A stretch of 64,000 nt of DNA. Origin: an uncultured Pelagibacteraceae bacterium. GTDB taxonomy: Bacteria > Pseudomonadota > Alphaproteobacteria > Pelagibacterales > Pelagibacteraceae. Numbering within the stretch: the stretch's first letter is position 1; each line of letters opens with the position of its first letter. The notes beneath the pieces are model-generated. The model was not told the origin of the DNA, did not search any database, and was given only the letters and a program-made list of their open reading frames with translations. Below are positions 28,902 through 36,757 of the stretch, piece by piece. The stretch covers positions 81,503 to 145,502 of the forward strand of contig CABXTU010000001.1 of assembly GCA_902515205.1 (NCBI GenBank), given 5' to 3'. A program made the position numbers and the translations under genes.

Positions 28902-29645
28902 TTAAGATTCTACAAGATTTTTACTGATTAAAAGACATTCCTGGTCAATTTTACCGTTAATTAAATTTTGTCTAAACCTTCTTTGAAATGCTCGAATTAA
29001 GTAATTTTTTGAATTTTTTAAGTTTGATCTATTTATTTTTGGATAACCAATATTATACAAATTTTTAAAAAATATTTTTTCTTCATTATATTTTAGTTTA
29101 AAATTTCTAAATTTTTTTAATTTATCCTCACTCAACTTATGCCAAAAACACAAATTTTTTTTTGCAAAAAAACTCCATGGAAACTTTTCTCCAGGGTCTT
29201 TTTTTCTATTAGGAGATATATCTGAATGACCTAATATATTTTTTTTATCAATTTTATACTTTTGTTTTAAATATTTAAGTAGTTTAATCAGTGAAAGAAT
29301 TTGATTTGAAGAGAATGTTTTATAGTTATGCTTATGACCAGGATTATTAATTTCTATTCCAATTGAATATTTATTCAATGATTTGAAATTCTTCCAAGAT
29401 GATACACCTGCATGCCAAGCTCTATATCGATCAGGAACCAAATTTATAACTTTACCATTATTTTTAATGAAATAATGGGAACTTACTTTTGATCTTAAAC
29501 CAGATAATTTTCTGATCGCTTCAGATTCTTTTTTCATTCCAGTATAGTGAATTATAATAAATTTAATTATCCTCTTCTTTCTTCTTGGTAAATCAAAATT
29601 AATTGAATAGTATCTAGTTATATTAGCGCCTATTTTATAGCTCAT
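28902..29645 (-). CDS. N-acetylmuramoyl-L-alanine amidase (AmpD/AmiD-like, amidase_2)
   Basis: A 247-residue zinc amidase that would cut the bond between MurNAc and the peptide. The amidase_2 fold is marked by FIIIHYTG with the first zinc histidine (~33), SSHYFIKNNGKVINLVPD, AWHAGVSSW, NKYSIGIEINNPGH and ILGHSDISPNRKKDPGEKFPW, which supplies the last histidine and aspartate ligands. The C-terminal ~60 residues (AFQRRFRQ...) look like a degenerate peptidoglycan-binding helical domain, as in AmiD. No signal peptide or lipobox is visible, so it may act in the cytosol on recycled muropeptides. It starts at ATG 29645, divergent from mlaA. Confidence 0.85.
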   Translation of the reverse strand: MSYKIGANITRYYSINFDLPRRKKRIIKFIIIHYTGMKKESEAIRKLSGLRSKVSSHYFIKNNGKVINLVPDRYRAWHAGVSSWKNFKSLNKYSIGIEINNPGHKHNYKTFSSNQILSLIKLLKYLKQKYKIDKKNILGHSDISPNRKKDPGEKFPWSFFAKKNLCFWHKLSEDKLKKFRNFKLKYNEEKIFFKNLYNIGYPKINRSNLKNSKNYLIRAFQRRFRQNLINGKIDQECLLISKNLVES

Positions 29646-29697
29646 TTATATTAAATAGTTAATTTACTTTACTTTTTTATATATTATAAGAACTACT

Positions 29698-30489
29698 ATG
29701 ATAAAAAAATTTTGCATAATACTTATTACAACCCTTGCGTTAACTTTAAATGCTGTTGCTTCATCTGATGGTGAGCTATTGTTAACCAAAAAAAATGACC
29801 CAACTCAAGTGAAAGAGTGTTGGGAAGGTTTCAACAGAGCCTCATTTGCTTTGAATCAAGGTTTAGACAAAGTAATATTTAAACCTGTTGCAAGCCTTTA
29901 TAGAAATTTACCAATTCCAATAAAAAGTGGAGTAGGTAATTCTTTAGATAATTTGTCAAACGTTGTCACTATACCTAATAACATTCTTCAAGGAGAATTT
30001 GCTAAAGCAGGAATAAACACTGGAAGATTTGTAATTAATACAACGGTAGGAATTTTAGGAATATTCGACGTTGCAACAGTAATGGGTTTTGAAGTTTACG
30101 AAAAAGAGGATTACGGCCAATCTTTAGCTAAAGCAGGAGTTGGACCAGGCTGCTACATTGTTCTACCTGTCCTAGGTCCTAGCACCGCAAGAGACACTGT
30201 TGCATCTGTAACGAATTTTGTTGGAGGAGATGCTTGGTATAATGTAACTGTAAAGAATGATACTCAATTTTTTAGTGACTTTGATTACTACGCATCTAAA
30301 GTAACCTCTGGTGTAGATTTTAGAGCAAAAAATTATGACTCCATTGAAAATTTAGAAAAAAATTCCTTAGATTTTTATGCTTCAGTAAAAAGTTTATATT
30401 TACAAGATAGACAACAAAAAATTTTAAATACAAAAAAAATTATTGATACTCAGAACGACAGTGATTGGGAAGAAGTTGAAAGTCAATAA
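29698..30489 (+). CDS. mlaA: phospholipid-transport outer-membrane protein MlaA (VacJ)
   Basis: A 263-residue MlaA homologue, part of the system that removes mislocalised phospholipid from the outer leaflet. Family blocks include EGFNRASFALNQGLDKVIFKP, RNLPIPIKSGVGNSLDNL, PNNILQGEFAKAGINTGRF and VGPGCYIVLPVLGPSTARD (given as landmarks within longer conserved runs). The N-terminal signal peptide (ILITTLALTLNAVASSDG) has an AVA-S type cleavage site and no lipobox cysteine, unlike classical lipoprotein MlaA. mlaC follows 10 bases downstream; the MlaFED transporter genes are not in this window. Confidence 0.92.
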   Translation: MIKKFCIILITTLALTLNAVASSDGELLLTKKNDPTQVKECWEGFNRASFALNQGLDKVIFKPVASLYRNLPIPIKSGVGNSLDNLSNVVTIPNNILQGEFAKAGINTGRFVINTTVGILGIFDVATVMGFEVYEKEDYGQSLAKAGVGPGCYIVLPVLGPSTARDTVASVTNFVGGDAWYNVTVKNDTQFFSDFDYYASKVTSGVDFRAKNYDSIENLEKNSLDFYASVKSLYLQDRQQKILNTKKIIDTQNDSDWEEVESQ

Positions 30490-30499
30490 AAAATTATAA

Positions 30500-31090
30500 A
30501 TGAAAATTAAAAAAGTTTTTTTTATAATTTTTCTTTATTTATCAAGCTCAATTAATCTTTACTCTATTGAACCAGATATTTTTGTTCAATCAACAGTAAA
30601 TAGAGCATCAAAAACATTATCAGAGAACCTTACGAGAGAGGAAAAAATTGATCAATTAAAAAAAATTGCTCTCGAAACTGTTGATATAAAAGGAATCGGA
30701 TTTTATACACTTGGCCCGATTAGAAAAACACTAACAGAGGATCAAAAAAATAAATATTCTGGATTATTTAAAGAATACTTTCTTAAAACTTTTTCAAGTA
30801 GATTAGCAGAATATACTAATCCAGAAATTGATGTTTATGCCAAAGATGTTTTAAATGAGAATTACACTATAGTGAATAGTACCTTAAAGGGTACAAAAGA
30901 AAGACCTGAAATTAAAATTGATTGGAGAATCTATACCAAAAATAAAGATGACCCCTTAATAAGAGACTTAATAATTGAGGGCCTAAGTTTAGCAAGAACC
31001 CAGAAAGAGGAATTTTCGTCAGTTTTAAATTCCAATGATGGAGATATTAATGCTTTATTTACGACTTTAAAAAAATTTTCAAATGATTGA
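30500..31090 (+). CDS. mlaC: periplasmic phospholipid carrier MlaC (Ttg2D/toluene-tolerance family)
   Basis: A 196-residue protein with an N-terminal signal peptide (FFIIFLYLSSSINLYS), then the MlaC fold: KIDQLKKIALETVDIKGIGFYTLG, a QKNKYSGLFKEYFLKTFSSRLAEY helix region (quoted only in part by family) and KIDWRIYTKNKDDPLIRDLIIEGLSL, where the family typically has W.v...g..ki.D...egiSl. MlaC shuttles phospholipid between MlaA in the outer membrane and MlaFEDB. It sits 10 bases after mlaA and should be cotranscribed with it. The 3' end is 11 bases from the end of the convergent tRNA gene. Confidence 0.9.
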   Translation: MKIKKVFFIIFLYLSSSINLYSIEPDIFVQSTVNRASKTLSENLTREEKIDQLKKIALETVDIKGIGFYTLGPIRKTLTEDQKNKYSGLFKEYFLKTFSSRLAEYTNPEIDVYAKDVLNENYTIVNSTLKGTKERPEIKIDWRIYTKNKDDPLIRDLIIEGLSLARTQKEEFSSVLNSNDGDINALFTTLKKFSND

Positions 31091-31101
31091 AATTATATTT
31101 T

Positions 31102-31178
31102 TGGTGGGCCCGCCAGGACTCGAACCTGGGACCAATACATTATGAGTGTACTGCTCTAACCAACTGAGCTACAGGCCC
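31102..31178 (-). tRNA. tRNA with CAT anticodon, probably tRNA-Ile2 (lysidine type)
   Basis: A 77-base tRNA with encoded CCA. The anticodon loop on the minus strand reads CTCATAA, anticodon CAT at 31142-31144. The D-loop (AGTTGGTTA) and T-loop (TTCGAGT) are canonical. CAT can mean elongator Met or, after lysidine modification, Ile. The acceptor stem begins GGGCCTG and so has C4-G69 and C5-G68, the pairs that TilS uses to recognise tRNA-Ile2 in E. coli; Ile2 is therefore favoured, but Met is not excluded. It lies 54 bases downstream of the tRNA-Val gene on the same strand. Confidence 0.9.
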
Positions 31179-31232
31179 AAATAGATTACGTTTTATAACT
31201 TTTTTCGGAACTTATCAATTAAAGATAATCTT

Positions 31233-31307
31233 TGGTGGGCCGTGTTGGTTACGCTCCAACTACCCCTGCAATGTCAATGCAGTACTCTACTATTGAGCTA
31301 ACGGCCC
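31233..31307 (-). tRNA. tRNA-Val(GAC) with non-canonical D- and T-loops
   Basis: A 75-base tRNA on the minus strand with encoded CCA and anticodon GAC at 31273-31275 in loop TTGACAT. The acceptor stem (GGGCCGT/ACGGCCC), anticodon stem (CTGCA/TGCAG) and T stem (GTTGG/CCAAC) pair perfectly; the D stem (GCTC/GAGT) ends in one G-T wobble. The T-loop, however, reads AGCGTAA instead of TTCRANN, and the seven-base D-loop AATAGTA lacks the GG pair. It starts seven bases after the rpoD stop, so it may be processed from the rpoD transcript. Confidence 0.85.
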
Positions 31308-31314
31308 TATCAAA

Positions 31315-33135
31315 TTAACTTTCTAAAAAGCTCTTAAGTTGTTTAGATCTACTTGGATGTTTAAGTTTTCTTAGAGCTTTAGCCTCAATTTGCCTAATTC
31401 TTTCTCTTGTAACAGAAAATTGTAGACCAACCTCTTCTAAGGTGTGATCAGTATTCATACCTACTCCAAATCTCATTCTCAAAACTCTTTCTTCCCTTGG
31501 AGTTAAAGTTGATAAAATTTTAGTTGTGGCCTCTCCTAAGTTTGATTTAATTGCTTGTTCTAATGGTGCTAAAGCTTTAGTATCTTCAATAAAATCTCCC
31601 AAGCTGCTATCTTCCTCATCTCCTACCGGTTTTTCTAAAGATACAGGTTCTTTTGAAATTTTTAAAACTTTTCTTACTTTATCCAATGGCATTCTTAATT
31701 TTTTAGCCAATTCTTCAGGCGTTGCTTCTCTTCCAAATTCACTTAAGATCAATCTTTGAGTTCTTACTATTTTATTGATTGTTTCTATCATATGTACAGG
31801 TATTCTTATAGTTCTAGCCTGATCAGCAATTGATCTTGTAATAGCTTGTCTAATCCACCATGTAGCGTAAGTTGAAAATTTATATCCTCTTCTGTATTCG
31901 AATTTATCAACTGCTTTCATTAATCCAATATTTCCTTCTTGGATTAAGTCTAAAAATTGTAGACCTCGATTAGTATATTTTTTTGCAATTGAAATTACTA
32001 ATCTTAAGTTTGCTTCAACCATTTCTTTTTTTGCAATTCTTGACTCTTTTTCACCTTTTTGGACTCTACTAACTAATTTTTTAAATTCGGTTACAGATAT
32101 TCCTAATTTATTGCTAATCTCTATCAATCTTTCTCTAATATTTTTGAATTCTTCCTTATTATTTGAAAAAAACTGCTTCCAAGATGAATTTGTACCCAAA
32201 AATTTTTTAAGATTGGGATTTATTTCATTTCCAATATAAAACTTAATGAATTCATTTCTTGATATTTTTTGGTCCATTGCAAGTCTCAAAAGATTTCCTT
32301 CTAAGGATATTATTTTTTTGTTTTCTATGTAGTGTTTTTGAACTAGATCTTCCAAAACCGATGGGGATAATTGAAGAGATTTAATATTTTCTAAAATTTC
32401 GTCAACAATTCTCAAATAACTTTTTTCTTTTGCGGTTGAGAAAGCCTGAGATTTTAAAACAGATTCTAATTTTTCTTTTTGATACTTAATCAATTTATTA
32501 TACTCTTTAGTTAATGTATTAACTGTTTTTAGAACTTTAGGTTTAATTTCAGTTTCCATAGCAGCAAGAGTTGGATTAAACTCTTCTTCATCACTGTCAC
32601 TAGAACTTTCATCTGCTTCACCAGAATTTTTTTGTTTCGCACTAGGGCCAGTGGACTCATCTTCCATGTAGTTAGTATCAATATCTATTATTTCTCTGAC
32701 TAAAATTTCATCTTTTTGCAATTTATCATTCCAGTCAAAAAACTGTTGTGCAGTTATAGGGCTTTGTGCAAGAGCAATAAGCATTACATCTTTACCTGCC
32801 TCTATTCTTTTTGCGATTGCAATTTCTCCCTCCCTAGAGAGTAGCTCAACTCCACCCATTTCCCTTAAATACATTCTTATTGGGTCATCACTTTTTTCTA
32901 TAGTTTTGCCTTCCTCTTTTGAAGAACCTTCCTTTTTTCTTAAAACTTTATAATCAGATTTTTTTTCTACAAGTGTTACTTTTTCATCAAGAATATGAAT
33001 GAAAGCTTGGGATAGATTTTGATCAGAAAGATTTCTTTTTCCTAGAGATTTACTAAGTTCTTCATAAGTTATAAATCCTCTATGAGTTCCTCGACCCATT
33101 AATCGTGCAAATGATTTAGTTATAATTCTTTCCAC
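31315..33135 (-). CDS. rpoD: RNA polymerase primary sigma factor RpoD (sigma70)
   Basis: A 606-residue housekeeping sigma factor. Region 1.1 is at the N-terminus, region 1.2 includes [30 protein letters not shown], and a variable acidic non-conserved insert (~160-400) follows. Region 2 has [34 protein letters not shown] and the -10 recognition [17 protein letters not shown] (both family landmarks). Regions 3 and 4 end in the helix-turn-helix [20 protein letters not shown]. The start is GTG at 33135. dnaG and yqeY lie upstream, forming the macromolecular-synthesis operon order, without rpsU. A tRNA gene follows seven bases after the stop. Confidence 0.97.
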   Translation of the reverse strand: MERIITKSFARLMGRGTHRGFITYEELSKSLGKRNLSDQNLSQAFIHILDEKVTLVEKKSDYKVLRKKEGSSKEEGKTIEKSDDPIRMYLREMGGVELLSREGEIAIAKRIEAGKDVMLIALAQSPITAQQFFDWNDKLQKDEILVREIIDIDTNYMEDESTGPSAKQKNSGEADESSSDSDEEEFNPTLAAMETEIKPKVLKTVNTLTKEYNKLIKYQKEKLESVLKSQAFSTAKEKSYLRIVDEILENIKSLQLSPSVLEDLVQKHYIENKKIISLEGNLLRLAMDQKISRNEFIKFYIGNEINPNLKKFLGTNSSWKQFFSNNKEEFKNIRERLIEISNKLGISVTEFKKLVSRVQKGEKESRIAKKEMVEANLRLVISIAKKYTNRGLQFLDLIQEGNIGLMKAVDKFEYRRGYKFSTYATWWIRQAITRSIADQARTIRIPVHMIETINKIVRTQRLILSEFGREATPEELAKKLRMPLDKVRKVLKISKEPVSLEKPVGDEEDSSLGDFIEDTKALAPLEQAIKSNLGEATTKILSTLTPREERVLRMRFGVGMNTDHTLEEVGLQFSVTRERIRQIEAKALRKLKHPSRSKQLKSFLES

Positions 33136-33201
33136 AGCTATTAATTTGAAGAGTCTTATATAATATCAAATCCGTAAAAATCCATTGCTAAATTTACAAA
33201 A

Positions 33202-34977
33202 TTAATTGATTTTTCTCTCATTTTTTAACTCTTTAAGCTTATTGAATGTTGTTTCACTCATATCTTCTGAAAATTTTGATTCTAGCTCTTGGATTCTAAA
33301 TTCCAAGTCAAAATTGAATAAATCTTTAGAAATATCATCCAATAATTCTATGATTTGATTTTCATCTTCAGGCTTATTTTTTAAGATATGTTTAATTGGT
33401 GCAAACTTATTTATTTTGCTCAATATCTGCTCGTCTAATTTTAAGTCTTTTATCGTAATTTGTTCCCCTGATTTTAATTTTTCAATTATTATACTTAGCA
33501 CTTGTTTATTTATTTCTGTAAAAAATTTTATATCTTCAATTAAATGAATATTTACTTGCAATAATGAAAGGTTGTTTAAAACTAAATACAAAAAAGAAAA
33601 TTCTTTAAGTTCAACGCTTGAAATTGATTGGCTGTCTTTAAAATATTTTTTTGTGGATTCCAAAGATTTTGTTTTTTTTACATAATACTTTTGTTTATAC
33701 TTATTTGAATGAGGTGTTAATTCTGCTATTTTTTCTAAAAAGTATTCTAAAATATATTTCCTAATAAAATCATCTTTAATGGTACTAGCTATTGATCTAA
33801 GTTTTTTTTCAAAAATTGCCATAGATGAAGGATTATTTTCAGTTTGCTTCTTGTAATGACTAAAAATAAACTGGTGTATAGATATTTTAGCTTTTTTTGT
33901 AAAATCTATAAAATGATTCTTTCCGTTTTTATTAACAAAACTATCAGGATCTTCATTATCAGGCAAAAATAAGAATGAAATTTGTTTTTCAGGTTTTAAC
34001 TCTTTGAGAGAATTTTCAGCAGCTCTCACTGCTGCTTTGTAACCACTCTCATCTCCGTCAAAACAAATAATGATTTCATCAAAAAACTGACACATAGTCA
34101 AAATTTGCTTATCTGTTAATGATGTGCCCAGATTTGCCACAACGTTTTCAATTCCATTTTTGCTTAAACCCACAACATCCATGTAGCCTTCAACTAAATA
34201 AATGTGATTTAATTTGTTTGATAACTTTCTAGCCAAATCTAGATTATATAAATTAGAGCCTTTTTTAAAAAAGTTAGTCTCTGGTGAATTAATATATTTT
34301 GCTAAATAATCTAGTTTTTCAATTATTCGTCCACCTAAAGCTATTGGTTGTCCTGAAATATTATTAATTGGAAAAATTAATCTACCTTTAAATCTTTCAA
34401 CATAAACTTTTTTTTTTTCATCCAAATAGAATAAACCACTTTCAATCAGTGTTTTTTCATTAAATTCTTTTTTTAATTCATTAAATAAATTTGGATTTTT
34501 TTTTATATATCCAATTTTAAATTTTTTAACTTCTTCTTTGCTTAAAAATCTATTTTTCAAATAATCTCTTACATTTGAGTAATCATCATTTTTTAACAGC
34601 TCACTATGATAAAAATCAACATACTTGCTATAAATAGAAAGATAATCTTTCCATTTTTTTTCTCTCTCTTCATCTTGTTTAGAAAACATATAAGGTTGCA
34701 TTCCTGCCAACTGAGCAAGATGTTTAACTGCCTCACCAAATTTAAAATTTTGAGTTTTCATTATAAAATCAAAAATATTTCCATGCTCTGATGTTGCAAA
34801 GCAATGATAAAATTCTTTTTCATCGTTTACTGTAAATGACGGTGTTTTCTCATTTTTAAATGGAGATAAACCAACATATTCTTTTCCTCTTTTTTTCAAA
34901 GAAACAGATTTTGATACGACTGTTGAAACTTTTAATCTTGTTTTAATTTCATCAAGATATTCTTTGGGATATTTCAT
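33202..34977 (-). CDS. dnaG: DNA primase DnaG
   Basis: A 591-residue primase laying RNA primers for replication. The N-terminal CHC2-type domain is recognisable (RGKEYVGLSPFKNEKTPSF), but three of its four zinc ligands are replaced: S38, K41, C59 kept, T62. The TOPRIM catalytic domain follows (YLVEGYMDVVGL; CFDGDESGYKAA; PDNEDPDSFV) with the acidic metal-binding residues, and then a helical C-terminal domain that should contact DnaB. ATG 34977 overlaps the yqeY stop by one base (TAATG). rpoD follows after 66 bases. Confidence 0.95.
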   Translation of the reverse strand: MKYPKEYLDEIKTRLKVSTVVSKSVSLKKRGKEYVGLSPFKNEKTPSFTVNDEKEFYHCFATSEHGNIFDFIMKTQNFKFGEAVKHLAQLAGMQPYMFSKQDEEREKKWKDYLSIYSKYVDFYHSELLKNDDYSNVRDYLKNRFLSKEEVKKFKIGYIKKNPNLFNELKKEFNEKTLIESGLFYLDEKKKVYVERFKGRLIFPINNISGQPIALGGRIIEKLDYLAKYINSPETNFFKKGSNLYNLDLARKLSNKLNHIYLVEGYMDVVGLSKNGIENVVANLGTSLTDKQILTMCQFFDEIIICFDGDESGYKAAVRAAENSLKELKPEKQISFLFLPDNEDPDSFVNKNGKNHFIDFTKKAKISIHQFIFSHYKKQTENNPSSMAIFEKKLRSIASTIKDDFIRKYILEYFLEKIAELTPHSNKYKQKYYVKKTKSLESTKKYFKDSQSISSVELKEFSFLYLVLNNLSLLQVNIHLIEDIKFFTEINKQVLSIIIEKLKSGEQITIKDLKLDEQILSKINKFAPIKHILKNKPEDENQIIELLDDISKDLFNFDLEFRIQELESKFSEDMSETTFNKLKELKNERKIN

Positions 34978-35438
34978 TAATTATTTAACAATTCTTTTAT
35001 TAAAGGACCAGCTTTAGCAAAATCGATTTCATCAGCATGTAGTTTTTTCAGCTCTCCCATTACTTTACCCATATCTTTAATTGAAATAGCTCCAAGTTTT
35101 GAAATTATCTCTCCACATATTTTTTTGGTTTCCTCATCATTTAATTGTTTGGGTAAAAATTCTATTAAAATATTGTATTCGTTTTGCTCAACTTCTAAAA
35201 GATCTATTCTGTTATTTTTTTTATAAATATCTATTGATTCGGCTCTTTGCTTGACCATTTTTTTTAGGAGCTTCTTTATATCCTCATCATTGGTCTCTTT
35301 TTTATCAGGACCAGATCTATTTAATATATCCAGATCCTTTATTGATGACAAAATTAACCTATAAGTTGCGATTTTCGTTTTATCTTTAGCCTTTAAGGCG
35401 TTTTTATATCCAGTTTCGATTGTTTCTTTTAATGGCAT
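34977..35438 (-). CDS. yqeY: GatB/YqeY-domain protein
   Basis: A 153-residue small protein with the YqeY fold: a helical N-terminus (YKNALKAKDKTKIATYRLILSSIKD), the middle VVKQRAESIDIYKK-like segment (here MVKQRAESIDIYKK) and the C-terminal EFLPKQLNDEE and GKVMGELKKLHADEIDFAKAGPLIKELL, resembling the tail of GatB that binds tRNA. The cellular role is not established. The gene upstream of dnaG-rpoD is yqeY in many alphaproteobacteria. It is divergent from carA across 125 bases that contain an 8-bp inverted repeat. Confidence 0.9.
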   Translation of the reverse strand: MPLKETIETGYKNALKAKDKTKIATYRLILSSIKDLDILNRSGPDKKETNDEDIKKLLKKMVKQRAESIDIYKKNNRIDLLEVEQNEYNILIEFLPKQLNDEETKKICGEIISKLGAISIKDMGKVMGELKKLHADEIDFAKAGPLIKELLNN

Positions 35439-35477
35439 AATTTTTAATCTACTGCAAAGATAAAAATCTTCAAAAGA

Positions 35478-35504
35478 AAAATTGTTTTTTTACAATTTTA
35501 TAAT
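35478..35504. promoter_or_regulatory. inverted repeat and -10-like TATAAT in the yqeY/carA divergent region
   Basis: AAAATTGT at 35478-35485 and ACAATTTT at 35492-35499 form an exact 8-bp inverted repeat with a six-T loop. The last base begins a perfect TATAAT at 35499-35504 on the plus strand, which could be the -10 of carA with a leader of about 50 bases; no convincing -35 is seen 17 bases upstream. The site could be an operator, but in such AT-rich DNA it is weak evidence. Confidence 0.35.
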
Positions 35505-35563
35505 ACATCTCTGTTGCGATAATAAATCAATTATTGTATTAACCTTTAACTTATGAGTTGTAA

Positions 35564-36757
35564 TTGATCAAAAAAGCAAAAAAAACTAACTCAAAAAAAT
35601 CTCAAATCAATACAGGTATTTTAGTTCTTGAAAATAAGAAGGTTTTTAAAGGTATTGGCATTGGTTATCAAGGAGAAGCTACGGGGGAAGTTTGCTTTAA
35701 TACTTCTTTAACTGGATACCAAGAAATAATATCAGATCCTTCGTATGCAGGACAAATTATAAATTTTACATTTCCACACATTGGGAATGTTGGGACTAAC
35801 AAAGAAGACTTCGAGTCTGATAAGGTATGGACTAAAGGAGTAATTTTTAATTCTGAGATAACTTCACCATCAAACTACAGATCATTTCAACATTTAGATT
35901 CTTGGCTTAAAAAAAATAAAATAGTTGGAATTACGGGCTTAGATACGAGAAGTTTAACTAATTTTATTAGAGATAAAGGTGCCCCAAAAGGAAGCATTGC
36001 TTACTCAAAAAAAGGTAAATTTAATATTAGTAAACTCACAAATTTAACAATAAAATGGAGTGGATTAAAAAATTTAGATCTCGCAGAGAAAGTAACCACA
36101 CCAAAAAATTATATTTGGAAAGGGCTTCAGACTTGGAAAAAAGAATTTGGTTATAAAAAAAATAATAAAAATTCTTTACATGTTGTTGCTATTGATTACG
36201 GAATAAAGAAAAATATCTTAAGATATTTTTCTGATTTTAATTGCAAGGTAACTGTAGTTTCCTGTAAAACATCCGCTAAAAAAATTCTAGCACTAAATCC
36301 AAATGGTATTTTCTTATCTAACGGTCCAGGAGATCCAGCAGCAACAGGTAAATATGCAATTAAAATAATTAATGATTTAATTAGAAAACATCTACCGTTG
36401 TTTGGTATCTGTCTTGGTCATCAAATTCTTGCATTGACATTAGGTGGTAAAACAAAGAAAATGAAATTAGGACATAGGGGTGCAAACCATCCTGTTAAAA
36501 ATTTAATAAATGATAATGTAGAAATTACTAGCCAAAACCATGGTTTTGAGGTTGTTAAAGAAAGTTTGCCTAAAAATATTGAAATTACTCATAAATCTTT
36601 ATTTGATCATAGTATTGAGGGTATAAGATTAAAAAATAAACCTGTGTTTTCTGTTCAATATCATCCAGAATCTAACCCTGGTCCACAAGATAGCGTATAT
36701 TTGTTTGAAGAATTTATTAACAGTATGAAAAAAAATGCCAAAAAGAAAAGACCTTAA
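35564..36757 (+). CDS. carA: carbamoyl-phosphate synthase small (glutaminase) subunit
   Basis: A 397-residue glutamine amidotransferase subunit supplying ammonia to CarB for arginine and pyrimidine synthesis. The N-terminal domain has [25 protein letters not shown]; the class I glutaminase domain has [13 protein letters not shown], the nucleophile cysteine in [13 protein letters not shown], and the His-Glu pair in [13 protein letters not shown]. No ATG is available in the N-terminal region, so translation probably starts at TTG 35564, just ahead of a lysine-rich leader of about 15 residues. The 3' end overlaps carB by 23 bases. Confidence 0.96.
   Translation: MIKKAKKTNSKKSQINTGILVLENKKVFKGIGIGYQGEATGEVCFNTSLTGYQEIISDPSYAGQIINFTFPHIGNVGTNKEDFESDKVWTKGVIFNSEITSPSNYRSFQHLDSWLKKNKIVGITGLDTRSLTNFIRDKGAPKGSIAYSKKGKFNISKLTNLTIKWSGLKNLDLAEKVTTPKNYIWKGLQTWKKEFGYKKNNKNSLHVVAIDYGIKKNILRYFSDFNCKVTVVSCKTSAKKILALNPNGIFLSNGPGDPAATGKYAIKIINDLIRKHLPLFGICLGHQILALTLGGKTKKMKLGHRGANHPVKNLINDNVEITSQNHGFEVVKESLPKNIEITHKSLFDHSIEGIRLKNKPVFSVQYHPESNPGPQDSVYLFEEFINSMKKNAKKKRP

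Noticed and set aside
31233..31307. Treating tRNA-Val(GAC) as a pseudogene
   Set aside because: All stems, the anticodon loop and the CCA end are intact, and the loop changes look paired; decay usually breaks stems first. It is kept as a tRNA with an unusual elbow.
35439..35563. Possible riboswitch or attenuator upstream of carA
   Set aside because: Only an 8-bp AT-only hairpin is visible; no aptamer pattern or leader peptide could be recognised, so it is listed only as a weak regulatory site.
35564..35640. Suspected frameshift or missing start in carA
   Set aside because: The N-terminal domain is in frame and complete; a TTG start explains the lack of ATG, as also seen for ddl and murD.
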